A stretch of DNA of 64,000 bases, from the NCBI RefSeq assembly GCF_000959445.1, contig NZ_CP009630.1:2170001-2234000 (forward strand). The letters run 5' to 3'. Below, piece after piece: positions 52,477 through 62,080 of the stretch; positions within the stretch are counted from its first letter, which is position 1; each line of letters starts with the position of its first letter. The translations under genes were made by a program, and so were the position numbers. The notes beneath the pieces were generated by a model that was not told the DNA's origin, did no database searches, and saw only the letters and a list, made by a program, of their open reading frames with translations. This DNA is from Burkholderia vietnamiensis LMG 10929. Lineage in GTDB: Bacteria; Pseudomonadota; Gammaproteobacteria; Burkholderiales; Burkholderiaceae.

Positions 52477-54814
52477 GATCGTGCTCCCCGGCGTTGAGCG
52501 CCACGGCGAACGCGGCGGAGTCCGGCCCGACCGCGGCCGCGCGCACCACTTTGACCGGCACCGACTTGTACGACGGCGTGCGGCTTTGCGGATCGAAGGC
52601 GTCGAGCGGCACGAGCGGGTTCGCTTCCGGATAGTAGGCGCCGCAGCAGCCGTCGGGCAGCGAGTATTCGACCACCTTGAAGCCGCGCACGATGCGTTCG
52701 ATGCCGTCGGCCGCGAGCGCCACGATGTCCACTCGTTCGCCGGGGTGCAGGTTGCGTCTGCCGAGCTCGCGCGGATTCATGAACACCACGTCGCGCTGCC
52801 CGAACACGCCGCGATAGCGGTCCGAATGCGAGTAGAGCGTGGTGTTGTACTGGTCGTGGCTGCGCATGGTCGTGAGCCGCAGCGCATCGGGATCGTCGTG
52901 ATGAAGGTCTTCGTCGAGGCCGCTGAACACGAAGAAATTCGCGCGTCCGCTCGGCGTGGCCCACACGCGCTCGCGCGCCGTGGAAGCCAGATGGAAACCG
53001 CCCGGCACGCGAATGCGTTCGTTGTAGGCCTGGAAGATCGGCAACACGGTTTCGATGGCGTCGCGAATGCGGTCGTAGTTCGCGACCAGCTGCTCCCAGG
53101 GCACGCGCGACGCATGACCGAGCGTCGCGCGGGCGATGCCGGCGACGATCGCCGGCTCGCTGCGGAGGTGGGCCGAGGCCGGCGCATTGCGCCCGGCGGA
53201 CGCGTGGACCATCGACATCGAATCCTCGACGGTGATCGATTGCGGCCCGTCGGCCTGCAGGTCGATTTCGGTGCGGCCGAGACACGGCAGGATCAGCGCG
53301 TCCTTGCCGTGCACGAGATGGCTGCGGTTGAGCTTGGTCGCCACGTGCACGGTCAGGTCGAGCGTGCGCATCGCGGCCTGCACGCGGACCCAGTCGGGCA
53401 CGGCCGCCGCGAAGTTGCCGCCCAGCGCGATGAAGACGCGCGCGTAGCCGCGCATCATCGAATCGATGGCGGCCAGCACGTCGTGGCCGTGCGCGGCGGG
53501 CGGGCGAAAGCCGAAGGCGCGCTCGATGCCGTCCATCAGCGCGGGCGTGGGCTTTTCGGTGATGCCGACCGTGCGGTTGCCCTGCACGTTCGAGTGGCCG
53601 CGAACCGGGCAGATGCCCGCGCCCGGACGGCCGATATTGCCGCGCAACAGCGCCAGATTCGCGATCTGCTGCACGTTCTCAGTGCCCCGCCGATGCTGCG
53701 TGAGCCCCATGCCGTAGACCAGAATCACGTTGCGCGCCTGCATGTAGACCTGCGCGGCGTTCGCGATGTCGGCTTGCGAGAGCCCGGCGTGGCGTTCTAT
53801 CGCGTCCCACGACGTGGCGCGCAGGTCGGCCAGCAACGCGTCGATGCCGACGGTGTGGCCGGCGATGAAAGTGGTGTCGAGGATGCGCGGCGCGCCTGCG
53901 GCGAGCGCGGCATCGTCTGCTTCGACGAGCGCTTTCATCATGCCCTTGAGCACGGCCACGTCGCCGCCCACGCGCACCTGATAGAGGAACGTGCTGATGG
54001 GCGTGGAGCCGAGCGTCGCCATTTCGAGCGGGTCTTGCGGCGCGGCGAAGCGTTCCAGCGCGCGCTCGCGGAACGGATTGAACGAGACGATTTTCGCGCC
54101 GCGCCGCGACGCCGCATGCAGATCGCTCATCATGCGCGGGCTGTTCGTGCCGGGGTTTTGTCCGAAGATGAAGATGGCGTCCGCGTGCTCGAAGTCTTCG
54201 AGCAGCACGGTGCCTTTGCCGACGCCGATCGACTGCGGCAGCCCGACGCTCGTGGCCTCGTGGCACATGTTCGAGCAATCGGGAAAATTGTTCGTGCCGA
54301 ATTCGCGCACGAACAGCTGATAGAGGAATGCCGCTTCGTTGGAAGCGCGGCCCGACGTGTAGAAGTCGGCCTGGTCGGGATGGTCGAGCGCATTCAGGTG
54401 CTCGCCGATCAGCGCGAACGCCGCGTCCCACTCGATGGGCACGTAGCGGTCCGATGCGCGCTCGTAGACCATCGGGTGCGTGAGGCGCCCGGCCATTTCG
54501 AGGTCGTAGTCGTCCCAGGTTTCGAGTTCCGCCACGCTGTGCGCGGCGAAGAACGCCGGCGTGCAGCGCTTCGCCGTGGCTTCCCAGGCCACGGCCTTGG
54601 CGCCGTTCTCGCAAAACTCGAACGACGACGTGTGCTTCGGGTCGGGCCACGCGCAGCCGGGGCAGTCGAACCCTTCGGGCTGGTTCATCTGCAGCAGCGT
54701 CTTCGCGCCCGACACGGCGATGCCCTGCACCGCGAGCGCTTCGCCGGTTGCCTTGAGCGCACCCCATCCGCCGGCGGGTTCGCTGTAGATGCGTACGACT
54801 TTCTTGGGAGCCAT
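52466..54814 (-). CDS. FdhF/YdeP-family molybdopterin oxidoreductase
   Basis: A 782-residue molybdopterin protein of the FdhF/YdeP (formate dehydrogenase alpha-like) family. It has a CxxC (DCPGCAWPDP) near 50, the family region NNFPDCSNMCHEATSVGLPQSIGVGKGT with the probable Mo-coordinating Cys, NPGTNSPRMM, and the cofactor-binding C-terminus. In E. coli YdeP takes part in acid resistance; substrates are unclear. It overlaps cydA, so it could feed electrons to the quinol oxidase, as a formate- or other donor-dehydrogenase. Confidence 0.88.
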   Translation of the reverse strand: MAPKKVVRIYSEPAGGWGALKATGEALAVQGIAVSGAKTLLQMNQPEGFDCPGCAWPDPKHTSSFEFCENGAKAVAWEATAKRCTPAFFAAHSVAELETWDDYDLEMAGRLTHPMVYERASDRYVPIEWDAAFALIGEHLNALDHPDQADFYTSGRASNEAAFLYQLFVREFGTNNFPDCSNMCHEATSVGLPQSIGVGKGTVLLEDFEHADAIFIFGQNPGTNSPRMMSDLHAASRRGAKIVSFNPFRERALERFAAPQDPLEMATLGSTPISTFLYQVRVGGDVAVLKGMMKALVEADDAALAAGAPRILDTTFIAGHTVGIDALLADLRATSWDAIERHAGLSQADIANAAQVYMQARNVILVYGMGLTQHRRGTENVQQIANLALLRGNIGRPGAGICPVRGHSNVQGNRTVGITEKPTPALMDGIERAFGFRPPAAHGHDVLAAIDSMMRGYARVFIALGGNFAAAVPDWVRVQAAMRTLDLTVHVATKLNRSHLVHGKDALILPCLGRTEIDLQADGPQSITVEDSMSMVHASAGRNAPASAHLRSEPAIVAGIARATLGHASRVPWEQLVANYDRIRDAIETVLPIFQAYNERIRVPGGFHLASTARERVWATPSGRANFFVFSGLDEDLHHDDPDALRLTTMRSHDQYNTTLYSHSDRYRGVFGQRDVVFMNPRELGRRNLHPGERVDIVALAADGIERIVRGFKVVEYSLPDGCCGAYYPEANPLVPLDAFDPQSRTPSYKSVPVKVVRAAAVGPDSAAFAVALNAGEHDHAQ

Positions 54815-54940
54815 GTCAGATTCCTCGTTTCGATAGCCTCGATCGTCGTCGATTCGCGTTCGGCGCGATTGAGCCGTTGCCTTGCGCATTGCGGATTCGC
54901 ACGTTGCGGTGCGTGTCGGCGTGCGTCGTGTCGGGCGGGT

Positions 54941-55294
54941 TCAGATCCAGTTTTTCGAAGCGCCGGCCGCGGGCCGGTCGGCCGGCGCGGAATGCGACGC
55001 GCGATGTGTCGCGCGCGGGGGCAGCGCATCGCTCGAACCGGTCAGCTGCGCCGCATGCGTCGCGGCGGCGCGCGCCGCGGGGCGATACGCTGCGCTTTCG
55101 GCCGGGGCGGATGCGTCCGGCGCATCGCTTGCGATGCGTTCCAGCGGCAACTGCATGTCGGCGCCGACGGAAAGCACGGCGTCGTCGAACGTCGGTAATC
55201 CGGCGACGTGCGTGAGCGCCGCGGCCATGGCCGCCACGGCCGCCAGCGCGACCGCGCGCAAGGGCTTCATGGACCTGATGTCGATCGGCTTCAT
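54941..55294 (-). CDS. Small exported or membrane-anchored protein
   Basis: A 117-residue protein with an N-terminal hydrophobic segment (LRAVALAAVAAMAAALTHVAG) and an Ala/Pro-rich tail of low complexity. GGAG lies 8 bp before the ATG. It reads in the direction of the FdhF-like gene (126-bp gap) and could be part of the same transcript. No family is recognised and it may be weakly conserved. Confidence 0.5.
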   Translation of the reverse strand: MKPIDIRSMKPLRAVALAAVAAMAAALTHVAGLPTFDDAVLSVGADMQLPLERIASDAPDASAPAESAAYRPAARAAATHAAQLTGSSDALPPRATHRASHSAPADRPAAGASKNWI

Positions 55295-55681
55295 GTCAAC
55301 TCTCCGGGCAGAACGGACGCCGATGCGAGCCGGCGTGGGCGAGCGGTGAATGCATGAGCCGATGTTGCCGGTTCGCGTGCGCGAGGGCTTTCGAATTCGC
55401 CCGGCGTGCGGTCGATTTGCACGATGGCGGGCAAGGCGAGGGCGCGAAGCCGCACAACCGGCGCGGGTGGCGACCGAGCCGAGCGGAAAAATGCAGGCTT
55501 GCGACGAAAAGGCGGCGGCCGGTTCGATACCGATGCGGTGCGTGACAGGAGCGGCGTCGAACGCCGCTCGCAGTTTGTGGAGGATCTGGCCGCGCCGTTT
55601 TACGGATTCAGCCGGGGCGGCGCGCGCCTGCCGTAGCGCATGGCGGATGCGTTCCGGTACGCGTGCATGCGGCGCGCGATA
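55295..55681. other. Intergenic region
   Basis: About 390 bp upstream of the exported-protein gene and downstream of the aldo/keto reductase stop. I see no gene, repeat or operator. Presumably holds the promoter of the exported-protein/fdhF/cyd transcript. Confidence 0.45.
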
Positions 55682-56626
55682 TCAAACCGCGCTGGCCTCG
55701 TCGATCTTGCGGATATCGTCGTCGTCGAGCGTCACGCGCATCGCTTCGCCGAGCAGCGCGAGTTGCGCGAGCGAGGTGGCGCTCGCGATCGGCGCGGTGA
55801 TCGTCGGGCGCGCGATCTGCCATGCGAGCGCGATCGCGGCCGGCTCGGTGCTGTGCTTCGCCGACACCTCGTCGAGCGCTGCGAGGATGCGCAGGCCGCG
55901 CGCATCGAGATAACCGGCGACGCGATCGCCGCGCACGCTCTTCTTCAGATCCGCCTCGCTGCGATACTTGCCGGACAGGAAGCCGCTCGCGAGCGCGTAG
56001 TAGTTCACGACGCCGAGTTTCAGCTCGCGCACCACCGGCTCGAGATCGCGCTCGTATTCGGCGCGGTCGACGAGGTTGTATTCCGGCTGGATCACCTGAT
56101 ATGCGGGGAGCCCGTGGCGCGTGCTGATGTCGGCGGCTTCGCGCAGCCGCGCGCCGCTGTAGTTCGACGCGCCGATGATGCGCACCTTGCCCGCGTCGAT
56201 CAGCGTCTGATACGCGCCGAGCGTTTCTTCGAGGGGCGTGTCGGCCAGATCGCGGTGCGAGAAATACAGGTCGATGTAGTCGGTCTGCAGGCGGCGCAGC
56301 GAATCGTCGGCGGCCTTCAGGATATTGTCCCGGCTCAGTCCCTCGCGCGCCTTGAGCATGCCGACCTTGGTCGCGATCACGACGCGCTCGCGCTTGCCCG
56401 AGCGCTTGAGCCACTTGCCGATGATGGTCTCCGACTCGCCGCCGCGGTTGCCGGGCGCCCAGGCCGAATAGACGTCGGCGGTATCGATGAAGTTGATGCC
56501 GGTGTCGGCGAGCGCATCGAGCAGCGCAAACGATGCGTTCTCGTCGACGGTCCAGCCGAATACGTTGCCGCCGAAGGCGAGCGGGGAAACCTGAATGTCA
56601 GACGTGCCGAGGGTGCGTAGTGCCAT
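55682..56626 (-). CDS. Aldo/keto reductase
   Basis: A 314-residue (beta/alpha)8 NADPH oxidoreductase. Tetrad: Asp48 and Tyr53 (FIDTADVYS), Lys87 (TKVG) and His124 (YFSHRD). Central VRIIGASNYSG and IQPEYNLVDR and C-terminal NADPH-binding TITAPIASAT are typical of the AKR (YajO/YghZ-like) group. Monocistronic. Substrate unknown; probable detoxification of aldehydes or ketones. Confidence 0.92.
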   Translation of the reverse strand: MALRTLGTSDIQVSPLAFGGNVFGWTVDENASFALLDALADTGINFIDTADVYSAWAPGNRGGESETIIGKWLKRSGKRERVVIATKVGMLKAREGLSRDNILKAADDSLRRLQTDYIDLYFSHRDLADTPLEETLGAYQTLIDAGKVRIIGASNYSGARLREAADISTRHGLPAYQVIQPEYNLVDRAEYERDLEPVVRELKLGVVNYYALASGFLSGKYRSEADLKKSVRGDRVAGYLDARGLRILAALDEVSAKHSTEPAAIALAWQIARPTITAPIASATSLAQLALLGEAMRVTLDDDDIRKIDEASAV

Positions 56627-56928
56627 GCTGTTCTCCGGAATCTGCGGGATGGGCCCGGACCGAATCCGACGCGATGGCGAACGATCGAACTGCCTGCGTC
56701 GGTGTCGCGGGGCGCACGAACATTCTCGCTGATCGGCTCGGAACGTGCAGCGCGTGCAGCGCCGTCGACACGGAGAAATGGCGGTGAATGGCGGTGAATG
56801 GCGGAGGATTCGTCCACGATGGACGCAATACTTGCTGCTGCGGCAGATGCGTCAGCCGCCGCGCCCGGCCGAGGCGGTATGAAAACCGGCAAGCCGCCAC
56901 CCGTGCGCAGCGGCTGATCGTGCACTCG
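56627..56928. other. Intergenic region with a short tandem repeat
   Basis: About 300 bp between the aldo/keto reductase start and the LysE stop, with no gene. Contains ATGGCGGTGA repeated in tandem (56778-56807). Confidence 0.45.
56778..56807. repeat. Tandem 10-bp repeat
   Basis: ATGGCGGTGA, ATGGCGGTGA, ATGGCGGAGG: two exact units and a third with two changes. Located about 150 bp upstream of the aldo/keto reductase start. May vary in number by slippage; significance low. Confidence 0.5.
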
Positions 56929-57549
56929 CTATCGAAGTTGCACGGCCGCCAGAAACAGCACCATGCTGCCGATCGCGCCATCCAGCACGCGCCACGCGAC
57001 GGCCTTGCGGAACCATGGCGCGAGCAGTCGCGCGCCGTATCCGAGCGCCACGAACCAGACGATGCTCACCGACATCGCGCCGATCGCGAAGGCGAGTCGC
57101 GCGCCTTCCGGCTCCCGCGCGCCGGCCGTGCCGATCAGCAGGAACGTGTCGAGATAGACGTGCGGGTTGAGCCACGTGAACGCCAGCGTCATCAGCACGA
57201 TCGACACCGCGCGTTGCGGCGGCGGCGCGACCGCGTCGCCGCGCACGTCGAGCGTGTCGTGCCCCGGCTTGAGCGCACGGCGCAGCGCATTGACGCCGAA
57301 CCACGCGAGATAGGCGAGGCCCACGTACAGCACCACGTGAACGAAGGTCGGATAGCGCTCGACGAGCACCGACGCGCCGCCGACGCCCGCACCGATCAGG
57401 ATCATGTCGGACAGCGCGCACAGCAGCACGATCTTGCCGACATGCGAGCGCATGATGCCTTGCCGGAGCACGAACGCGTTCTGTGCGCCGATGGTGACGA
57501 TGAGCGACCCGCACAGCGCGGCGCCGTGGGAAAAGGCAATCCAGTTCAT
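56929..57549 (-). CDS. LysE/ArgO-family amino acid exporter
   Basis: A 206-residue inner membrane exporter with about six helices. Start IGAQNAFVLRQGI is the LysE family signature; TLAFTWLNPHVYLDTFLLIGTAG carries the conserved aspartate and proline. It exports basic amino acids (lysine, arginine) and is divergent from an ArgP/LysG-type regulator gene, which in other bacteria switches it on when lysine or arginine accumulates. Confidence 0.92.
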   Translation of the reverse strand: MNWIAFSHGAALCGSLIVTIGAQNAFVLRQGIMRSHVGKIVLLCALSDMILIGAGVGGASVLVERYPTFVHVVLYVGLAYLAWFGVNALRRALKPGHDTLDVRGDAVAPPPQRAVSIVLMTLAFTWLNPHVYLDTFLLIGTAGAREPEGARLAFAIGAMSVSIVWFVALGYGARLLAPWFRKAVAWRVLDGAIGSMVLFLAAVQLR

Positions 57550-57653
57550 GATGGGGAATCGAGGCAGTAGACGGGTGAATCGGTTGGCGCTAGTCTGCGG
57601 GCAGCGTCCAGATAAGAGAAGCTAATTCACCTAATGCGGATTAAGGAAATCTA

Positions 57654-58547
57654 ATGCTCGACTACGCGTTGCTCGACGCCCTCGCGGCCGTGATTCGGCA
57701 CGGTTCGTTCGAACGGGCGGCGAAGGAGCTGAACGTCACGCCATCGGCCGTATCGCAGCGCGTGAAGCTGCTGGAGGAGCGCGTCGGCAGCGTGCTGGTC
57801 AAGCGCGGCCAGCCGTGCGTCGCGACGACGTCCGGCGCGCTGCTGTGCCGGCACACCGAGCGCGTGCAACTGCTCGAAGCCGAGCTGGGCGGCCGGATGC
57901 CGGCGTTGCCGGGCCAGATTGCGGGCGCATGGCCGACGTTGCGCGTGGCCGTCAACGACGACAGCGTCGCGACGTGGTTCATCGATGCGGTCGGGCCGTT
58001 CTGCACCGAGCGCGAGACGCTGCTCGATCTGGTGATCGACGACCAGGACTACACGGCCGCACGCATTCGCGACGGCAGCGTGCAGGGTGCGGTGACGGCG
58101 CAGGCCGAACCGATCCAGGGATGCAGGTCGATCCGGCTCGGGCGCATCCGTTATCGCGCGGTATGCTCGCCGGCGTTCCACGATCGCTACTTCGGCGCGG
58201 GCATCACGCGCGATGCGCTGCGTCGCGCGCCGTGCGTGATGTTCAATCCGAAGGATGGGCTGCAGGCGCGTTTCATCCGGCGCGTGACGCGCGCGGATCT
58301 CGATCCGCCGCAACACTGGATACCGCACGTCGCGGGCTATCTGCGCGCATGCGAAACGGGGCTGGGATGGGGTATGTGCCCGGACCGGATGGTCGATCGC
58401 CAGCTCGCCGGCGGCGAACTGGTCGACATGTCACGCGGACGGACCGTCGATATCGAGCTGTACTGGCAGAGCTGGCGCCTGTCGATCGGCTGGCTCGACG
58501 ATTTCAGTGCGGCGCTGAAGGCGCGCGCCGCTCTGTTTCTCGACTGA
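57654..58547 (+). CDS. argP: LysR-type regulator, ArgP/LysG family
   Basis: A 297-residue LysR protein with helix-turn-helix at 3-60 (LLDALAAVIRHGSFERAAKELNVTPSAVSQRVKLLEERVG) and effector domain (about 85-295) with the ArgP-like segment FNPKDGLQARFIRRV. Its gene is 104 bp from and divergent to the LysE/ArgO gene, the classical lysG-lysE order. It should activate the exporter in response to arginine/lysine. Confidence 0.92.
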   Translation: MLDYALLDALAAVIRHGSFERAAKELNVTPSAVSQRVKLLEERVGSVLVKRGQPCVATTSGALLCRHTERVQLLEAELGGRMPALPGQIAGAWPTLRVAVNDDSVATWFIDAVGPFCTERETLLDLVIDDQDYTAARIRDGSVQGAVTAQAEPIQGCRSIRLGRIRYRAVCSPAFHDRYFGAGITRDALRRAPCVMFNPKDGLQARFIRRVTRADLDPPQHWIPHVAGYLRACETGLGWGMCPDRMVDRQLAGGELVDMSRGRTVDIELYWQSWRLSIGWLDDFSAALKARAALFLD

Positions 58548-58597
58548 GCGGCGCGGCAAGGCTGCGGGCGGCGCGCGTGTCGTGCGCCGCCGCGAGA

Positions 58598-59344
58598 TCA
58601 GACGTGATGCAGGCCGTCGAAGTCGACGATTTGCACGAGGCGACCGCGCATTTCGATCAGGCCGCGCTTCTGGAATTTCGACAGCGTGCGGCTGACCGTT
58701 TCGAGCGTCATGCCGAGGTAGCTGCCGATGTCTTCGCGCGTCATCCGCAGGTTGAACTCCGACGGCGAGTAGCCGCGCTTCAGGTAGCGCGACGACACGT
58801 CGAGCAGGAACGCGGCGACGCGCTCCTCGGCGTTCAGCGAACCGAGCAGCATCGTCTGCGTCGTTTCGCGCACGATCTGCTCGCTCATCAGCTTGTGCAT
58901 GCGCAACTGCACCGAACCCGCTTCCGAGCACAGCGACTTCAGCGCGCTGTACGGAATCACGCAGACGGAGCTGTCTTCCAGCGCGACCGCGGTACGCGGG
59001 TGCGTGTCGTCGCAGATGCCGTCGAGGCCGAGCGCTTCGCCGGCCAGATGCAGGCCGGTGACCTGCTCGCGGCCGTCGTGGCGCGTGGCGACGGTTTTCA
59101 GCGAACCGGAGCGCACGGCGAACAGGTTGTCGAAGTTGTCGCCCTCGCGGAACAGCGCTTCGCCGCGCTTGACCGGACGGGATGCGCAGATCACCGACTC
59201 GAGACGGCTGAGCACTTCGGGCGCCAGGCCCTGCGGCATGCACAGGTGCCGCATCGCGCACGACGAGCAGTGCGGTGCCTGACGGGGAGCCCAGTTGGCC
59301 GCAGCAGACGTGGCGGCGGGACGCGTGGCGACGGGCGTCAACAT
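58598..59344 (-). CDS. fnr: FNR/ANR-type transcriptional regulator
   Basis: A 248-residue oxygen-sensing Crp/Fnr protein. Iron-sulfur ligands Cys26, Cys29, Cys35 and Cys111 (CSSCAMRHLC and DGICDD), a cyclic-nucleotide-like domain (about 45-160) and a helix-turn-helix (about 195-235, MTREDIGSYLGMTLETVSRTLSKFQKRGLI) are intact. It activates or represses under low oxygen by binding TTGATNNNNATCAA. The neighbouring usp and, a few kb away, the cyd genes fit such a regulon, but I found no clear FNR box before them. Confidence 0.93.
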   Translation of the reverse strand: MLTPVATRPAATSAAANWAPRQAPHCSSCAMRHLCMPQGLAPEVLSRLESVICASRPVKRGEALFREGDNFDNLFAVRSGSLKTVATRHDGREQVTGLHLAGEALGLDGICDDTHPRTAVALEDSSVCVIPYSALKSLCSEAGSVQLRMHKLMSEQIVRETTQTMLLGSLNAEERVAAFLLDVSSRYLKRGYSPSEFNLRMTREDIGSYLGMTLETVSRTLSKFQKRGLIEMRGRLVQIVDFDGLHHV

Positions 59345-59469
59345 GATCGTTTACTCCGGCTTTGAATTGATGAAATCATTGTCCCACCGCAAGCTCGGGC
59401 TGTCGGGTGACAAAACGTCGCGATGGCGCGCACCTGCCACGGACGTCGCACGCGGTGGGCGCGCATCGT

Positions 59470-59937
59470 TCAGCTGTGCTGTTCGTCCGCGTGCGCGGCG
59501 GCCGGGATCAGCAGCACGGGCAGCGTCGCATGGCGCACGCACTGTTCGGCAATGCTGCCGAGCACCAGCCGGCGGAACCCGCGGCGCCCGTGCGTGCCGA
59601 GTACCAGCAGGTCGGCGCCGAACGCCTTCGCACCGTCGAGGATCAGCGCCGACACGTCGTTCAGCGACGATGCCTCGTTGATCCGCGTGGCGCCCTTCAC
59701 GCCGGCCGCCTCCATCTGCTTCGAGAACTCCGCCGCGAGCGCGTTGCCCTGGGCGAGCAACTGGTCGCGCAGCACGGACGGATCGTAGCCCGGCACGTTG
59801 TAATAGATCGCGGCGTTTTCGACGACGTAGAACGGTTGCAGTTCGGCGCCGTGTTCCTTCGCGAGCGCGAGGGCTGCGTCGAATGCGTGGCGGGACGTGT
59901 CGCTGCCGTCGATGGCAACGAGGATGCGCTTGTACAT
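59470..59937 (-). CDS. Universal stress protein (UspA family)
   Basis: A 155-residue UspA domain. ILVAIDGSDTSRHAFDAALALA opens it, and GTHGRRGFRRLVLGS matches the ATP-binding signature G-2x-G-9x-G(S/T), so the ATP-binding type is inferred. Located just upstream of the fnr gene in the same direction (125-bp gap), consistent with anaerobic/stress-survival genes. Single domain. Confidence 0.92.
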   Translation of the reverse strand: MYKRILVAIDGSDTSRHAFDAALALAKEHGAELQPFYVVENAAIYYNVPGYDPSVLRDQLLAQGNALAAEFSKQMEAAGVKGATRINEASSLNDVSALILDGAKAFGADLLVLGTHGRRGFRRLVLGSIAEQCVRHATLPVLLIPAAAHADEQHS

Positions 59938-60619
59938 GGTGTCTCCGAGTGGCGGGTTGAACGACGAAAGCCGGCCGGATGGCCGAGCCGACCGTGCACG
60001 GCTGCGGGGCAGCGTAAACCAACGGCCGTGATTCTGCAGCGTCGTGCCGGGCGGCGCGCGCCCATGAGTACGCAGCGTTCATTGAATCGCAATAATCTCG
60101 CGCGGATATGACGTCGATCAATTCCGGTGCATCGAAACCGGCGCGGGCGGGGTGTCCTTCACGGACGATGCCGATATTGCCGGATGTGTCGGCACGGCGC
60201 TGGATGGGCGTGTGTGGCGGGTGCGGCGACAGGCAGCGTTTCGAACGTTCGATTGAAACGCGAGGGGCTTGCCGATGGCGCCGCCGGGCGTGTCGACGTC
60301 GTTGAATTCGATGCCGGACGGTGCGGGAAGGGCGCTCGCGCCGACGCTTTTCTCGCGGCGAAGTGTGTCGAATCGAAGCAAATCCCGTTCCGGACACGAC
60401 GGGAAAACGGTGGGTGGGCGGTCGCCACAGTCGTGCGGCGTGCGCTGATTTGTCCTGATTTATTTCAGCTAGAACCCGCGTTTCCTACAGAGTATGATTC
60501 CTTTCCTGCGAAGCGGCGACAGGGGACGCAGTCTCGCCGCCTCTGCCCGCACCGGGGCGCCGCAACACCCTTAACGACGGGCAGCGAACAACAAACAAGG
60601 GACTAGAGGTGGCGGATTC
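59938..60619. other. Intergenic region
   Basis: About 680 bp between usp and a short gene, without a credible gene. It contains divergent promoters; TATGAT at about 60492 could be a -10 box. A long arginine/alanine-rich open frame (60127-60606) has no support. Confidence 0.5.
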
Positions 60620-60853
60620 ATGCAAGCGACTACTGCCTTCACGCACCGCGGTTATTTGTTGAACTGCGCGCCCGCGCGCGCGAGCGACGGTTCATTCAAG
60701 CCCTACGTCGTGATCTCCCGATCGAGCGACGGGGAGCTCGTCGCTAACCGTTTCTTTCCGACCGAGCTCCAGTTCAACGACGAAGGCGACGCGATCGCGC
60801 ACGCGCGCGACTGGGCCGTGCGCTGGATCGACGCGAGCAGCATCACGATCTGA
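60620..60853 (+). CDS. Small conserved protein, unknown function
   Basis: A 77-residue protein, MQATTAFTHRGYLLNC... DWAVRWIDASSITI, without signal peptide or membrane span, with a compact alternating pattern of hydrophobics (FKPYVVISRSSDGELVANRFFPTELQF). GAGGTGG lies 10 bp before ATG. I recognise it as a short type common in Burkholderia but know no function. Located in front of the serine acetyltransferase gene by 135 bp. Confidence 0.65.
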   Translation: MQATTAFTHRGYLLNCAPARASDGSFKPYVVISRSSDGELVANRFFPTELQFNDEGDAIAHARDWAVRWIDASSITI

Positions 60854-60988
60854 CGTCGCAGGGCGGCAATCGCGTCGGCCATCCGGCCGATACCCTGGCG
60901 TGCCGCCGCCGATCGAAAACGCGGTAATCTTGCGGAACCCGTTACTTCATGAGCGGCCGCGCCGATGCGCGGCCGCCTGCATTGGCAT

Positions 60989-61909
60989 ATGTCGACATCA
61001 CCCGCCCGTCAGTGGGGCCTCGAAGAAATCGTTGCCGGCTTGCGCGAATCGCGCGAGGAACTGCATCGCACCCGCCATCCGCGCGGCATCCGTGAACTGC
61101 CGTCGCGCGACGCGATCTGCAAGATCGTGACCGGCCTGCGCGCGTCGATGTTTCCGACGCATTACGGCGCGCCGGATCTCACCGACGAAAGCGTCGACTA
61201 TTACGTGGGTCATACGCTCGAGAGCACGCTGCGGATCCTCTCCGAACAAATTCGCCGTGCGTTGCCGTTCCTGCCCGAGCACGCGGACACGCCGTTCGTG
61301 GCACTCGACGAACGCGCGTTCGAGATCGCACGCGAGTTCGGGCGGCAGCTGCCGTCGATTCGCGCGCTGCTGGTGAGCGACATCCAGGCGGCGTACGCGG
61401 GCGATCCGGCCGCGCAGCACATCACCGAGATCCTGCTCTGCTATCCCGGCGTGCTCGCGATGATGCACCACCGGCTCGCCCATGCGCTGCACCAGCTCGG
61501 TGTGCCGCTGCTCGCGCGCTTCATCAACGAGATCGCGCATTCGGCCACCGGCATCGACATCCACCCCGGTGCGCAGATCGGCCCGAGCTTCTTCATCGAC
61601 CACGGCACCGGCGTCGTGATCGGCGAAACCGCGATCATCGGCGAGCGCGTGCGCGTGTACCAGGCCGTCACGCTCGGCGCGAAGAGCTTCCCGGCCGACG
61701 GCGACGGCGCGCTGGTGAAGGGCAACGCACGCCATCCGATCGTCGAGGACGACGTGGTGATCTATGCGGGCGCGACCATTCTCGGCCGCGTGACGATCGG
61801 GCGCGGCTCGGTGATCGGCGGCAACGTGTGGCTCACGCACAGCGTGCCGCCCGGCACGAGCGTCGCGCAGGGCAAGGTCCGCGAGGGCGGCAGCGCCGAG
61901 AAGCCGTAA
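60989..61909 (+). CDS. epsC: Serine O-acetyltransferase (EpsC/CysE type)
   Basis: Transfers acetyl from acetyl-CoA to serine, the first step of cysteine biosynthesis. The 306-residue protein has a long helical N-terminal domain and a C-terminal left-handed beta-helix (hexapeptide repeats from GIDIHPGAQIG to VPPGTSVA) with HGTGVVIGE including catalytic His. The N-terminal extension is of the EpsC kind rather than of E. coli CysE. ATG at MSTSPARQWG. No cysteine-synthase gene is adjacent. Confidence 0.9.
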   Translation: MSTSPARQWGLEEIVAGLRESREELHRTRHPRGIRELPSRDAICKIVTGLRASMFPTHYGAPDLTDESVDYYVGHTLESTLRILSEQIRRALPFLPEHADTPFVALDERAFEIAREFGRQLPSIRALLVSDIQAAYAGDPAAQHITEILLCYPGVLAMMHHRLAHALHQLGVPLLARFINEIAHSATGIDIHPGAQIGPSFFIDHGTGVVIGETAIIGERVRVYQAVTLGAKSFPADGDGALVKGNARHPIVEDDVVIYAGATILGRVTIGRGSVIGGNVWLTHSVPPGTSVAQGKVREGGSAEKP

Positions 61910-62080
61910 CGCGGCGGGCGAGCGGGGCCGCGCGCGGTCGCGCGACATCCGACGCAGCGGCCGGCGCGGCGGCCGACGACCGGCCTCGCGGTCAGCGAAG
62001 CGACATGCGTTTCATCCCGGATACCGGCTCCCGGCTGGCAGCGGCTGCGGGCAGCGCGCTGCGCCGCCGCTCCTCCGGCG

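Noticed and set aside
59366..59385. TTGAT-like inverted sequence near the fnr start
   Set aside because: Spacing between the half-sites is three rather than four bases and one arm mismatches, so I do not call an FNR box.
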